Positions 7,561 through 17,526 of a stretch of 64,000 nucleotides of DNA are shown in pieces. The notes under the pieces are model-generated. The model was not told where the DNA came from, did no database searches, and was given only the letters and a program-made list of their open reading frames with translations. The stretch is from Armatimonadota bacterium (GTDB taxonomy: Bacteria; Armatimonadota; Zipacnadia; UBA1398; JAKPQA01), in assembly GCA_029547025.1 (NCBI GenBank), contig JAKPQA010000182.1, positions 1-64,000 on the forward strand, given 5' to 3'. A program made the position numbers and the translations under genes. The stretch's first letter is position 1. The number at the start of each line of letters is the position of its first letter.

Positions 7561-9257
7561 CCTGAGAACTCCGCGGAACCGCCCCGGCAGGTGAAGCCCA
7601 GGTGCCCGATGCGGTCGTTGTTCGTGTCCGGGATGTACACATCCGGGCTCTCGGCGATCACCGTCTGCCCGTCGGCAGCACAGACGCGCATGCGGACACG
7701 GTCTGTCTGGACGATGGCCTGCACGAGGTACTCCGCACCGGCCTCCCAGTGAAGGCCGTCGGCCGACCAGAGCGTCCGCTTCTGACCCAAGTCGACCATC
7801 TCGGCTCTACCGGGCAGAATCAGGCAGGCAAACCCTTGGTCGAGTGCCGGGCTGACCTGCGCCAGCAGGCCGGCCCCGCCCTGGGTGCTCGTGATCGCCA
7901 CGCGGCACTGCCACGTTGCCCGAGCTGCTCGGACCGCCGTATGGACGCACGAGGCGACCTCGTCGACGCCGGACTGCTTCAGGGCCGACCTGGCTTCATC
8001 TGTCCACTCCCACGCCCCGCCTGCCTGGAGCCAGCCTTCGCCCAGCGCCGATGCCGTGGGTCCGGCCGGCCCCGCCGGGCCCTCTCCCTGGCGGAAACCC
8101 CAGAACTCCGCACTCCCCTTCCAGGTGTGGAAGGCCATGATGCCCTCGTGGCCGATCCGGTCCGCAGGCACGGCGATCCAGGGGCTCTCGGTGATGACGG
8201 TGGTGCCATCGGCGGCGAGAAGCTGGATGCGGACTTCTGTGCCCTTGGCTTCGGCACGGATGAGCAGGTCCTCGTCGTAGTGCCACATGTCCTGCGGGCT
8301 CGACCAGAGGGCCTCGCCGACTCCCGTGGGTCCGCTGTTGGTGTAGAGCATGAGGCCGCCAGCGCCGAAGTTGCCGCCGAGCCAGGCCATCATCCCGCCG
8401 TTGGCGCTATCATCGGTGGGGAAGGCGATCCCCGCCCCGCCCGCGCCCGGAGATACGCGCACCCAAGTCTGCCACGTGTTGCGCGTCGCTCGGCTGGTCT
8501 TGTCCACAGCCCACGCCCGCTCGGCCATGGCCGACTGGCGGATGCGGGTGCGGGTGGCATCGGTCCACGCCCAGTTGCCGGTGCCGAACAGGGCCCAGTC
8601 GGGGTTCGGTCCCTCGGCCAGGCGCCTCCGGTTCGGGGCGTCCTCGGTCAGCGCCGCGAGGGGCTCGTCGGCCCGTTCGGCACCCCAGAACCGAGCGATT
8701 CCGTTCTCGGTGTAGACTGCGAGATGGCCGTCGGCTGCCACCGCGCCCTCGGGAAGTGCCACAAAGTCGCTCTGCGAGACCAGGGTCCTCTTGTCATAGG
8801 CCAAGAGCTGCACGCGGGCTCGATCCCCTTCGACGATGCCCTCGATGACGTAGGCCTGGTAGGGGGCCCAAGGCGCCCATGCGTCTTGCCACAGCACCTC
8901 ACCCCTGGCGTCCTTCAGAGCAAAGCCCACCGTGCCCGGGGGCCCGAGCTCGGCGCGGAGGCCGGCCGAGAGATCCTTCGTAGCCTGGAACCAGATGCCA
9001 CAGGCCTGGGCACCCAATGACGGTTCGACTACGCAGCGCCAAGCCCCGGACCCCCCGTGGATGCCATCGCTGACCGCGGCCGCCACGCCCTGGCCCTCTC
9101 GCTGGAGCAGCATGGTCTGGAGGTCAACGACTTGGTCCCACCCCTCCCCCGAAAGGACCGACCAGCCTGCCAACGGCGCGGCACTGGCACTGGTTGACAA
9201 CACACCAAGAGCACCCAGGCTGACCATGAGAAGCCGGCCTCCTCGCAACAGGAACAT
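7545..9257 (-). CDS. Secreted LamG-like multidomain protein (three repeats)
   Basis: Signal peptide; repeated blocks (TDATRTRIRQSAMAERAWAVDKTSRATRNTWQTWVRVSPGAGGAGIAF; TDEARSALKQSGVDEVASCVHTAVRAARATWQCRVAITSTQGGAGLLA). Confidence 0.65.
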   Translation of the reverse strand: MFLLRGGRLLMVSLGALGVLSTSASAAPLAGWSVLSGEGWDQVVDLQTMLLQREGQGVAAAVSDGIHGGSGAWRCVVEPSLGAQACGIWFQATKDLSAGLRAELGPPGTVGFALKDARGEVLWQDAWAPWAPYQAYVIEGIVEGDRARVQLLAYDKRTLVSQSDFVALPEGAVAADGHLAVYTENGIARFWGAERADEPLAALTEDAPNRRRLAEGPNPDWALFGTGNWAWTDATRTRIRQSAMAERAWAVDKTSRATRNTWQTWVRVSPGAGGAGIAFPTDDSANGGMMAWLGGNFGAGGLMLYTNSGPTGVGEALWSSPQDMWHYDEDLLIRAEAKGTEVRIQLLAADGTTVITESPWIAVPADRIGHEGIMAFHTWKGSAEFWGFRQGEGPAGPAGPTASALGEGWLQAGGAWEWTDEARSALKQSGVDEVASCVHTAVRAARATWQCRVAITSTQGGAGLLAQVSPALDQGFACLILPGRAEMVDLGQKRTLWSADGLHWEAGAEYLVQAIVQTDRVRMRVCAADGQTVIAESPDVYIPDTNNDRIGHLGFTCRGGSAEFSGWGVH

Positions 9258-9266
9258 GGGATGGAC

Positions 9267-10445
9267 CTACCTCTCCGGATCGAAGGACGGGACCTCGAGC
9301 TGCTCGCCGTTCTTGAAGGCCGACTGATGGGCGACGATGCCGGGGGCCGTCATGGCGACGGACTCGTAGACATCGATGGCGGGCTCGCGATCCTCGACCA
9401 ATGCGGTGACGAACTCATGGGTGAGGAATGGGTGGGACCCACCGTGGCCGCTCTCGGCTCGCATGGCTTCGGGGAGCCGCTCGAAGTAGTTCGGGTCGCC
9501 GAGCACATCCGGCCCATCGACGGACTTGAGTACGTAGGGTTGGCCCGCCCAGCCATCCATGAAGGCGCTCATGCGAGCCCCCATCCACTGAGCCCGTTCT
9601 CCATGGGCCCAGATGGCCCACATGACGTTGCAGCGGCAGATGTGGCCGCCGCTGGTGCGGAAGATGGCGGCCTGGCACGAGTAGGGGTTGTTGTAGGCAT
9701 TGTCGGACAACCCCGGTCCGTCGGGCGCACCGTAGCCCAGGCACGACACCTTGGTCAGGCGCTCGCGGGTGACGCCGACCAGGAAGCCGGTGGAGTGGGT
9801 GGGGTAGAGCATGGGCGGGTAGCCGTAGCGCCAGGTGCGCTCGCCGTTGTAGAACCACAGCCCGTTGCGTTCGGCATCGTTCATCGGGTGGTAGTACTCG
9901 ACCTCAGAGTACAGGACCTCGCCGAACTTGCCGTCGCGGTAGAGCTCGCGCATGGTGATGGTCGGCCAGCGGTAGTAGCTGGTCTCGGCCATCATGTAGC
10001 GGACGTTGTTGCGCACTTTGGCGTCGATGAGCTGCTCGCACTCCTCCAGAGAGGTGGCCGCGGGCACGGCGCAGATACAGTGCTTTCCCGTGTCCATCAC
10101 CGCGACGCAGTGCCGGACGTGATCCGGGGCACCGGTGAAGACGGCCACGGCGTCCAGCGAGTCATCCAGAATCAGCTTCTCGAGGGACTCATAGGCCGTG
10201 GGGCACTGGTAGACCTGGGTCAGGTAGTCGCGGCGGTCGGTCCGCAGGTCGCTCACGGCGGCCACAATGCAGTTGGGGTCAAGGTGCCACTGGAAGGAGG
10301 CGCCGAAGCCGCCGCCCACCACGCCGATGCGGACCTTCTTGTCGGTGGCCTGAGCCCATGCACCGCGAGCGATGACGGCTCCCAAGGCGCCCCCTCCTAC
10401 CGCTTTGAGAAAGTTCCGACGGGAGACATTCCCGTTCTGGGACAA
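9267..10445 (-). CDS. Tat-exported Gfo/Idh/MocA-family oxidoreductase
   Basis: SRRNFLKAVGGGALGAVIARGAWA Tat signal; KVRIGVVGGGFGASFQWHLDPNCIVAAVSDL Rossmann fold; EVEYYHPM. Confidence 0.9.
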   Translation of the reverse strand: MSQNGNVSRRNFLKAVGGGALGAVIARGAWAQATDKKVRIGVVGGGFGASFQWHLDPNCIVAAVSDLRTDRRDYLTQVYQCPTAYESLEKLILDDSLDAVAVFTGAPDHVRHCVAVMDTGKHCICAVPAATSLEECEQLIDAKVRNNVRYMMAETSYYRWPTITMRELYRDGKFGEVLYSEVEYYHPMNDAERNGLWFYNGERTWRYGYPPMLYPTHSTGFLVGVTRERLTKVSCLGYGAPDGPGLSDNAYNNPYSCQAAIFRTSGGHICRCNVMWAIWAHGERAQWMGARMSAFMDGWAGQPYVLKSVDGPDVLGDPNYFERLPEAMRAESGHGGSHPFLTHEFVTALVEDREPAIDVYESVAMTAPGIVAHQSAFKNGEQLEVPSFDPER

Positions 10446-10563
10446 CGCGGATCCCCCCTCAGCCGCAGAGCGCGGCGGGGGCTAGTTCGGTCCGCACGGG
10501 TGGTGGCCCTCCAAAGGAGCTGGGTAGCGTGCACCGAATCGGCTTGCCGGAGCTGGTGACTGG

Positions 10564-11943
10564 ATGATGCGACGAATGCGCGGGTGGTGGGTCTGGGCCG
10601 CGGCCGCGGCGCTGTCCCTCTGCCTGCTCAGCGCTGCGCCCGAGCGGACCGCCCACCTGGTGGTCCTTCACATCAATGACACGCATGGGGCGCTGCTGCC
10701 CGAGACGCGAGCCGATGGGTCGGTGGCGGGCGGCGTGGCGCGCGTGGCGACGCTGGCGCGTCAGGTTCGGGAGCAGGCTCCCGGGCGGGTGCTGTTTCTG
10801 CACGCCGGCGATGTGCTCTCGCGCGGCGGGCCGCTGACGGTCGAATCCGGAGGGGTCACTGACCTGCAGGCGCTCGAGCAAGCGGGGATCGACGTATTCA
10901 CGCCGGGCAATGGTGATTTCTACTTCGGGCTCGACAACCTGCTGCGAGTCAGCGGGGCCGTGAGAGTCCCCTTCATTCACGCCAACATCGCGCGCGTCAC
11001 CCCGGAGGGACCTGAGCCCATATTCGCCTCACACGTGATCCTCGAAGCGGCCGGCCTCCGCGTGGGGGTGCTCGGCCTGGGCGAGGTGCGCATGGACCAC
11101 CCTTCGGCTCGCGGGCTGACGCTCCGCGGCGCGGCCGAGGTGGCTCGGGAGCGCATCACCGAGCTGAGGGAACAGGTGGACGTGCTGATTGTGCTCTCGC
11201 ATCTGGGCGAGATCGCGGACCGCATGCTCGCGGCATCCGTCTTGGGCATCGATCTGATCGTCGGCGGCCACAGCCACTCGAAGCTCGACCGGCCGGTGCA
11301 GGTGGTTCATCCCGGTACACCGAGTTGCACATGGATCGTCCAGGCCGGCGACTTGTCGCGCTTCGTGGGCCGGGTGGACATCGAGGCCGAGCAACACGAG
11401 GCAGGCTGGCGCATCACCCGCGTGGGCGGCCGCCTGATGCCGGTCGACGGCAGCGTGGAGGAGGCGCCGGATATCCGCAAGTTCCTCGAGGACCATCAGG
11501 AGCGGCTGGCCCAAGTGGTCGGCCGGAACCCGGCCGAGCTGCCCAACGCGCGGGAGGGCCAGGACACCGTGGGGCAGTTCGCGGCCGAGGCGGTGCTGAG
11601 AGCCACGGGCGCGGAGGTAGCGCTGCTGGGCCGGGACGCGTTCGACGCCGGTCTGCCGGCGGGGCCCGTGACTCTGGCCGACGTGTACCGCATTCACCCG
11701 TGGCGCAGTCCGGTGTTGGTCGCCCAGCTCAACGCCGAGCAGATTCGCCAAGCAAGGGAGGAGCTGGACCTGCTGGTGGCCGGTGCCGAGGTGACACCCG
11801 GACAGACGTACGCGGTGGCGGTGGACGGCTTCACGCTGGGCGGTGCGCCGCTCCTCCGCGAGGCCCCCTTCACGGACTCGGGCCTCCGGTTGGATGAGGT
11901 GCTGATTGGCTCCATCCGGGCTCGAAGCCCGGCCGGTGAGTGA
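10564..11943 (+). CDS. 5'-nucleotidase / metallophosphoesterase (UshA-like)
   Basis: LVVLHINDTHGALLPETRADGSVAGGVARVATLARQVRE...HAGDVLSRG; IVGGHSHSKLD; C-terminal 5'-nucleotidase domain. Confidence 0.9.
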   Translation: MMRRMRGWWVWAAAAALSLCLLSAAPERTAHLVVLHINDTHGALLPETRADGSVAGGVARVATLARQVREQAPGRVLFLHAGDVLSRGGPLTVESGGVTDLQALEQAGIDVFTPGNGDFYFGLDNLLRVSGAVRVPFIHANIARVTPEGPEPIFASHVILEAAGLRVGVLGLGEVRMDHPSARGLTLRGAAEVARERITELREQVDVLIVLSHLGEIADRMLAASVLGIDLIVGGHSHSKLDRPVQVVHPGTPSCTWIVQAGDLSRFVGRVDIEAEQHEAGWRITRVGGRLMPVDGSVEEAPDIRKFLEDHQERLAQVVGRNPAELPNAREGQDTVGQFAAEAVLRATGAEVALLGRDAFDAGLPAGPVTLADVYRIHPWRSPVLVAQLNAEQIRQAREELDLLVAGAEVTPGQTYAVAVDGFTLGGAPLLREAPFTDSGLRLDEVLIGSIRARSPAGE

Positions 11944-12069
11944 ACATGGGTCCGGGGTTCAGCCGCTGATGGATGGGCCGGCCCGGCCGGTATAATGGGC
12001 ATCGACTGGCCGGGGCACCTCACTGACCGAGGTGGGGCCGACTCCGGAGGCGTCCGCGCGGGAGGGTGT

Positions 12070-12927
12070 ATGCGACCGGGGCTTGTGCGTGTGGGTCTGT
12101 GGCACCGATGGCTGTGTGCACTGGCAGCGTGTCTGTGTGTTCCGTACGTGAGCTGGCGGGCTACCGCGGCAGATGGGTTCGGCGTCGATGGAGCCGCTGC
12201 GGTCCCCCCGGGCTCTCGCGTGAGCCCGAGCAACACGCGGGCGCCGGGCGAAGCGGGCTTCACCGTTGTGTCCGACATCGACGGCATGGAGCTGGTGCTG
12301 GTGCCTGGTGGGGAGTTCCTCTACGGTGAGGATCGGGTTGCCTGTGAGCTACCGAGCTTCTACATCGACAAGCATGAGGTCACCAACGATCAGTTTGCCC
12401 GATTCGTGGCCGCAACCGGCTATGCCCCGCGGCGTTGGCACTACATCGAGGGGCGCGGAAGCCATCCAGCCGTGAACGTCTCGCTCCTGGACGCCGAGGC
12501 CTACGCCGCCTGGGCGGGTCGGGCAATTCCAACCGAGGGACAGTGGGAGAAGGCGGCTCGGGGCACCGACGGCCGGCCCTACCCGTGGGGTGCCGAGTGG
12601 CATGACACCTATGCCATCACGCCCGAATGCGGCGTCAAGGGGGACGTGCCGGTGGGCAGTGTCCCCCTGGGCGCCAGCCCCTATGGAGCACTGGACATGG
12701 TGGGCAATGTCTGGGAGTGGACTGTGTCTCCCTATCGAGGCGATTCCGATGGTGGGAGGCGAGCCTTGCGCGGTGGTGCATGGGACGCGCACAAGGGTAA
12801 GCGGCGCGCCAACTGCACGTACCGGAGCAAGTTCCCGCCGGAACGCACGGACGGCAAACTCGGCTTTCGGTGTGTCTGGCCGGCGCAGCCGTGGGCGTCC
12901 CCGGTCGCGGGGGGAGAGAGAGGCTAG
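12070..12927 (+). CDS. SUMF1 / formylglycine-generating-enzyme-like protein
   Basis: ELVLVPGGEFLYGEDRVACELPSFYIDKHEVTNDQFARFV...DMVGNVWEWTVSPYRGDSDGGRRALRGGAWD...LGFRCVW. Confidence 0.93.
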   Translation: MRPGLVRVGLWHRWLCALAACLCVPYVSWRATAADGFGVDGAAAVPPGSRVSPSNTRAPGEAGFTVVSDIDGMELVLVPGGEFLYGEDRVACELPSFYIDKHEVTNDQFARFVAATGYAPRRWHYIEGRGSHPAVNVSLLDAEAYAAWAGRAIPTEGQWEKAARGTDGRPYPWGAEWHDTYAITPECGVKGDVPVGSVPLGASPYGALDMVGNVWEWTVSPYRGDSDGGRRALRGGAWDAHKGKRRANCTYRSKFPPERTDGKLGFRCVWPAQPWASPVAGGERG

Positions 12928-12950
12928 CACCCGCGGACAGCGGGTCACCG

Positions 12951-14876
12951 ATGGAGGGCTCGGGCACCGGTTCTGATCTGCTGCAGCGGCGGGCACTCCT
13001 GCTGCGCGTGGCAGCCATTGCGGCGCTGACGATCATCTGGGCGCGCCTGTGGCACATGCAGGTCTGGCAGAGAGAGCAGCATCGGGAGACGAGTGAGAGC
13101 AAGCTCCTGGTCAAGGCATCGATCGCGGCGCCTCGCGGCCAGATCCTGGACCGCGAGGGCCGTCCTCTTGCCAACAATCGAGCCACATGGGCGGTGGCGG
13201 TGACCCCAGACCAGGTGCCCGAATACCGGCGGAGGCACACGCCGGAATCATTCCGTCGCATCGCCGCGGAGCTCGAGCGCATCTTCGGCGGCGTGCTGAC
13301 CGCCGAGGAGATCCAGCGCCGTGCCAGTGAGGGACTGCCAGCGGAATCCTTCCGCCCCCGCCTCATTGTCGACGACGTCTCCGAAGTGACGCGTTGCCGC
13401 ATCAAGGAGCTGGGCCCGGAGCTGGGAGGCGTCGATGTCGTCCAGCGCCTGGTTCGTGCCTATCCACACCCCGAGGGCGCCAATGCATTCCACGCCGTGG
13501 GGTATGCATCCAATCTCAAAGCCGAGCAGATCGGACTCCTCAAGCAGGGCTATGAGTACAGCGATGTCGTTGGCCAGCTCGGGATCGAGGACGTGTACGA
13601 GGCCGAACTGCGCGGCATCAAGGGCAAGGAGGTCATTGACGCCCGCGGCCAGCCTTCCGTCGAGAAGGCGCCGGTGCCTGGCCGCGACCTGACGCTGGCC
13701 ATGGATGCCCGGATCCAGGCGGCCGCCGAGAAGGCGCTGGGCCGATGGGTGAACACCAGCGGCCGACGGGGCGGGGCTGCCATCGTCATGGACTGTCGCA
13801 ACGGGCAGGTGCTGGCCCTGGCGAGCTACCCGGCGTTCGCCCCCGAGTGGTGCACGTCGCAAGCTACCCCCGAGGAACGGCGGCGGTTCGCGGAGCTGGC
13901 GTCGCAGAAGGCCTCCGGCCTGCCCTGGGTCAACCATGCCATCAGCGGCCAGAGATGCCCGGCGTCGACGTTCAAGCCAATCACGCTGGCCACGGCCCTG
14001 GAGATGGGGGCGATCGACCCGACCACGCACGTGTACTGCTCGGGAAAGATGAAGGTGAGTGAGGAGCAGGGCCGGGTACGGACCAAGAACTGCTGGAAGA
14101 AGAGCGGGCACGGCTGGGTCGGGGTCCGAGAGGCCATCGCCTTCTCCTGCAATGTGTTCTGCTACCATGCCGGCCGAGAGCTCAACCGGCTGTGGCGAGA
14201 CGACCCCCGCAAACGCGAGTTCCAGCAGATCGGAGCTCGCGCGTTCGGCTTCGGCCGCCGCAGCGGCATTGACCTGCGCGAGGAGTCAGCGGGCTTCGTC
14301 GGTGACAAGGCGTGGATCTTCCGGCAGCGCCAACTCCAGGATGACGCACCTCCCGATTGGTATGTGGGCCACTCGATGGACATGGCGATCGGCCAGAACG
14401 TGATTGAGGGAACACCTCTTCAGGTGGCCTGCGCCACGGCGGCGATCGCCAATGGAGGCACACTCGTCTGGCCGCGACTGGTCAAAGAGGTGCGGCAAGA
14501 CGGCCGCATCGTGCCATATCGGCACCCACTCGCGGAGCCCGTGAAACGTGGCCCCATCGCGTCACTCTCCCCCGAGACCCTGCAGCTCGTGCGCGAGGGA
14601 ATGCGCCTGGCCGTGGCGCACCGCGAGGGTACGGCACATGCCGCCTTCGAGTCGTTCACCCGGACCGAGGTGGCTGGGAAGACCGGCACGGACGAGGTCT
14701 GGGACAACAGCTGGTTCACATCCTTCGCCCCTGCAGGCAACCCCAAGGTGGTGGTCGTGGTGTTCATCGAGAAAGGCGGCCACGGTTCCGAGTCGGCGGC
14801 GCCGGCGGCGAGGGAGATCTACGAGGCGCTCTTCGCCCCGGATGGGCGCCTCCAGGTACACCTCGATTCGCAGTAG
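12951..14876 (+). CDS. mrdA: Penicillin-binding protein 2
   Basis: N-terminal TM; IAAPRGQILDREGRPLANNRATWAV; transpeptidase CPASTFKPITLATALEMG; SCN (IAFSCNVFCYHAG); KTGTDEV. Confidence 0.93.
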   Translation: MEGSGTGSDLLQRRALLLRVAAIAALTIIWARLWHMQVWQREQHRETSESKLLVKASIAAPRGQILDREGRPLANNRATWAVAVTPDQVPEYRRRHTPESFRRIAAELERIFGGVLTAEEIQRRASEGLPAESFRPRLIVDDVSEVTRCRIKELGPELGGVDVVQRLVRAYPHPEGANAFHAVGYASNLKAEQIGLLKQGYEYSDVVGQLGIEDVYEAELRGIKGKEVIDARGQPSVEKAPVPGRDLTLAMDARIQAAAEKALGRWVNTSGRRGGAAIVMDCRNGQVLALASYPAFAPEWCTSQATPEERRRFAELASQKASGLPWVNHAISGQRCPASTFKPITLATALEMGAIDPTTHVYCSGKMKVSEEQGRVRTKNCWKKSGHGWVGVREAIAFSCNVFCYHAGRELNRLWRDDPRKREFQQIGARAFGFGRRSGIDLREESAGFVGDKAWIFRQRQLQDDAPPDWYVGHSMDMAIGQNVIEGTPLQVACATAAIANGGTLVWPRLVKEVRQDGRIVPYRHPLAEPVKRGPIASLSPETLQLVREGMRLAVAHREGTAHAAFESFTRTEVAGKTGTDEVWDNSWFTSFAPAGNPKVVVVVFIEKGGHGSESAAPAAREIYEALFAPDGRLQVHLDSQ

Positions 14877-14891
14877 TCCTTGCCCCGTCAG

Positions 14892-14914
14892 CCCGAGGAG
14901 GGCAAGCCCTCGGG
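14892..14914 (+). terminator. Hairpin after PBP2 gene
   Basis: CCCGAGG (14892-14898) / CCTCGGG (14908-14914) 16 bp past stop; no T-tract. Confidence 0.4.
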
Positions 14915-15016
14915 TAGGCCGAAAGGTCGCGTGTCTTCTGCCACGCAGAACCGAGCTCGCACGTGGCACACACCGGCGCGTCCCTCGGGCGACAATGCGA
15001 TGGAGTGTAGTGTCCC

Positions 15017-16177
15017 TTGGGTCAGGGCACTTGGCTGTGCCAGATCCCCAATGTGATCCGAGTCTTCGGCCGGCACCGCCAGTTGCTCCGTTGGTGGTGG
15101 GGGAGCCGCGCACGAAGGCTGTCACTCGCTCGCGAGTGCTGGTTCGGCCTGGATGGTGACGTGCGGCCCCCACGCTCGGTCAGCCTCCGTCCCACCTTTC
15201 TGTGCAACCTCAACTGCCTCATGTGCGCCTTCGCCAACTCCGCCGCCGACGGCGACATGCCCATCACACGGGCCAGTGACATGCTGGCCCTCGATGTGGC
15301 GAAGCGCCTGACCGACGATCTGGCACCGCATCACACATGCCTCACGGTCACCGGGGGCGAGCCATTCCTCTGGCCGCCCATGTTCGAGCTGTTCGACTAC
15401 GCCCGATCTCGGGGTGTTCTCACCACCGTCACAACCAACGGCACGCTACTGGTGCGTCGAATCGAAGAAATGAAGGCCAGCCCGCCCGACGTGGTCGTGG
15501 TCTCGGTGCTGGGGCCCGAGGAGGTTCATGACGCCATTGTCGGTCTGAAGGGAGCCTTCTCGCGGATCGTCGAGGGGCTGCACCTGATCGATGAAGCCAA
15601 GAGGGGCGACCGACTGGCCCGGCCCCTCCTGATCGTCAACACACCCATCATCATGGAGAACGCCGAGGTGCTGCCATCACTGGTGTCCCTCGGCCGGAGG
15701 TGGCCGATCCTGGCCAACCACTTCCAGCACCTGTGGTTCACGACACCCGAGATGCGAGCCGCGCAGTGCGAGATGGATGCATGCCCCGACGGCGTGCTCT
15801 CCGAGGGGATCGCGCTGGAGACGGAGAGTGTTGACCCGGCCCACATCTGGCGCGGAATCCGCCAAGCCCGGGCGGAGTCCAAGGGACATCCCGTGCTCTT
15901 CTACCCTGACCTATCGCGGCGGCAGGTCGAGACGTACTACCGGCGCCCGACGGAGCTCGTCACGCGCGATCGCGCGATCTGTGCGTGGATCTTCAGCCAT
16001 GTGCTGCCGAGCGGCGAGGTGTCGCCCTGTCTGGGAGTGGACGCCGGAAACCTCCACCAGGACTCATTCCTGCGGGTGTGGAACTCGGATCGTCTTCGCG
16101 ACTTCCGGCGGGTGTTGCGGGAGCGTCGCGCTCTGCCGATCTGCGCCCGGTGCTGTGTGTTCTTCCGCAACGACTAG
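15017..16177 (+). CDS. Radical SAM protein with SPASM-like C-terminus
   Basis: RPTFLCNLNCLMCAFANSA (CxxxCxxC), TVTGGEPFLWPPMFELFDYARSRGVLTTVTTNGTL, Cys-rich tail CLGVDAGN...ICARCCVF. GTG 15053 is an alternative start. Confidence 0.88.
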   Translation: MGQGTWLCQIPNVIRVFGRHRQLLRWWWGSRARRLSLARECWFGLDGDVRPPRSVSLRPTFLCNLNCLMCAFANSAADGDMPITRASDMLALDVAKRLTDDLAPHHTCLTVTGGEPFLWPPMFELFDYARSRGVLTTVTTNGTLLVRRIEEMKASPPDVVVVSVLGPEEVHDAIVGLKGAFSRIVEGLHLIDEAKRGDRLARPLLIVNTPIIMENAEVLPSLVSLGRRWPILANHFQHLWFTTPEMRAAQCEMDACPDGVLSEGIALETESVDPAHIWRGIRQARAESKGHPVLFYPDLSRRQVETYYRRPTELVTRDRAICAWIFSHVLPSGEVSPCLGVDAGNLHQDSFLRVWNSDRLRDFRRVLRERRALPICARCCVFFRND

Positions 16178-16220
16178 GCGGCCGGGCGCCCGCCGAACGC
16201 CGAGGGGGTGTCGGGCACCC

Positions 16221-17102
16221 GTGGCGCGCTCCGTGCTGATCGCTAACCTCGGCGCCCGCCGTGCGACGGCCGGGAGGCTGGCGGCGCTCGTCGACGTGTT
16301 CCGCTCGCACGGCGAACTGCTTGAGGTGTGCACGAGCGGCAGCCCCGAGGAAGCCCGCGCGATGGCGGCCGCCGCCGTGGCCACCGATGCGCCGCGCGTC
16401 TGGGTCGCGGGCGGGGACGGGTCCATCCACTCCGTGCTTCCCGCGCTGACGCATGCCTCCACGGCTCTCGGTGTCATCCCCTGGGGCACAGGCAATATCC
16501 TGGCTCGGGAGCTGGGGATTCCGCTGAACTGGCGCCGAGCCGTGCGGGCCCTGTTGCGTGGCACCGTGCGTACCCTGGACGCCGGCCGCGCGAACGGACG
16601 CGTCTTCTGCCTCTTCGCCGGTGTGGGTTTCGACGCCGAAGTGGTCCGAAACGTATCGCCTCAGCTCAAGAAGATCTCGGGCCGGACGGCGTTCATCGCG
16701 AGTGTCTGCGTGACGACCGGGCGCTGGAAACCGTTTCACGTGAAGCTGACGCTCGACGGCGAGGTATGCGATCAGTGGGCATGGCTTGTCGTTGTGGCCA
16801 ACACGTCGGCGTACACGGGCGTGGTGAACCTCCCCGACCGTGTGCGTCCCGACGATGGTGTACTGGACACCGTGATTGTCCGCGCGGCGCCCAAGTCCCG
16901 TATCATCTGGCACACGGCCGCCTACGCGCTACTCAGGCGTCGGCTCGCGGAGGCCAGCCGGCACCGTGCCCGGGAGGTGCGGGTGGAGACTGACCCGCCG
17001 GTCTGCGTTCAGGTGGATGGCGAGCTATGCGAGTGGACGCCGCTCAGTGTGGCGGTCGACGCCGGGGCCCTTCGGGTCGTCGTGCCGGCGAGTGGGGAGT
17101 GA
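16221..17102 (+). CDS. Diacylglycerol kinase-like lipid kinase
   Basis: VARSVLIANLGARR...VWVAGGDGSIHSVLPALTHASTALGVIPWGTGNILARELGIPL; GTG start at 16221. Confidence 0.88.
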   Translation: MARSVLIANLGARRATAGRLAALVDVFRSHGELLEVCTSGSPEEARAMAAAAVATDAPRVWVAGGDGSIHSVLPALTHASTALGVIPWGTGNILARELGIPLNWRRAVRALLRGTVRTLDAGRANGRVFCLFAGVGFDAEVVRNVSPQLKKISGRTAFIASVCVTTGRWKPFHVKLTLDGEVCDQWAWLVVVANTSAYTGVVNLPDRVRPDDGVLDTVIVRAAPKSRIIWHTAAYALLRRRLAEASRHRAREVRVETDPPVCVQVDGELCEWTPLSVAVDAGALRVVVPASGE

Positions 17103-17109
17103 TGGATCT

Positions 17110-17400
17110 ATGCGATTCCAGAACTGGTCAGTCATCATTGCCATGGTCGTCATGGTGCTGCTGGCCGCAAGCACCTACTATCGGAGCTCCGCTCAAGCAG
17201 CGGCGGCACCCGTCGGCCGCGCCTTGGGCTTCGAGGTCATCCAGGGACAGGACGACGAGCGGTTCTTCGCGGTGCTCATGGCCGACCCCGAGGGCGCACT
17301 TCGGGTGGATGTCTACCGGGAGGACGGCACGCTCGCCGGACAGGTCGGTCTCACCCAGGAACAGACCACCTCGGCTCCGGTCCGCATCTTGCCCGAATAG
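17110..17400 (+). CDS. Small membrane-anchored hypothetical protein
   Basis: MRFQNWSVIIAMVVMVLLAASTYYRSSAQ... starts 8 bp after preceding stop; TM segment. Confidence 0.6.
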   Translation: MRFQNWSVIIAMVVMVLLAASTYYRSSAQAAAAPVGRALGFEVIQGQDDERFFAVLMADPEGALRVDVYREDGTLAGQVGLTQEQTTSAPVRILPE

Positions 17401-17526
17401 CCCTGCGGCCTGGGACGTCTTGGGAGCATTCCCTCGCCGATGCACCTGGCTGCACGCCGCGCATGGCATAACTCTCTCGGGTCCCATGTGTCGGGGTGCG
17501 GAGGTTTCGGTGAGGGGGCGGGGCGG

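Noticed and set aside
7602-9020. 472-aa plus-strand ORF
   Set aside because: Fully antisense to the LamG-like gene 7545..9257; low-complexity Arg/Gly/His-rich product typical of high-GC shadow ORFs.
9267-10445. Tandem paralogy of the two Gfo/Idh/MocA genes as a special system
   Set aside because: Multiple Gfo/Idh/MocA paralogs are common in carbohydrate-degrading environmental bacteria; no specific linkage seen.
9261-10559. 432-aa plus-strand ORF
   Set aside because: Antisense to the Tat-exported Gfo/Idh/MocA gene.
13248-14168. 306-aa minus-strand ORF
   Set aside because: Antisense to PBP2.
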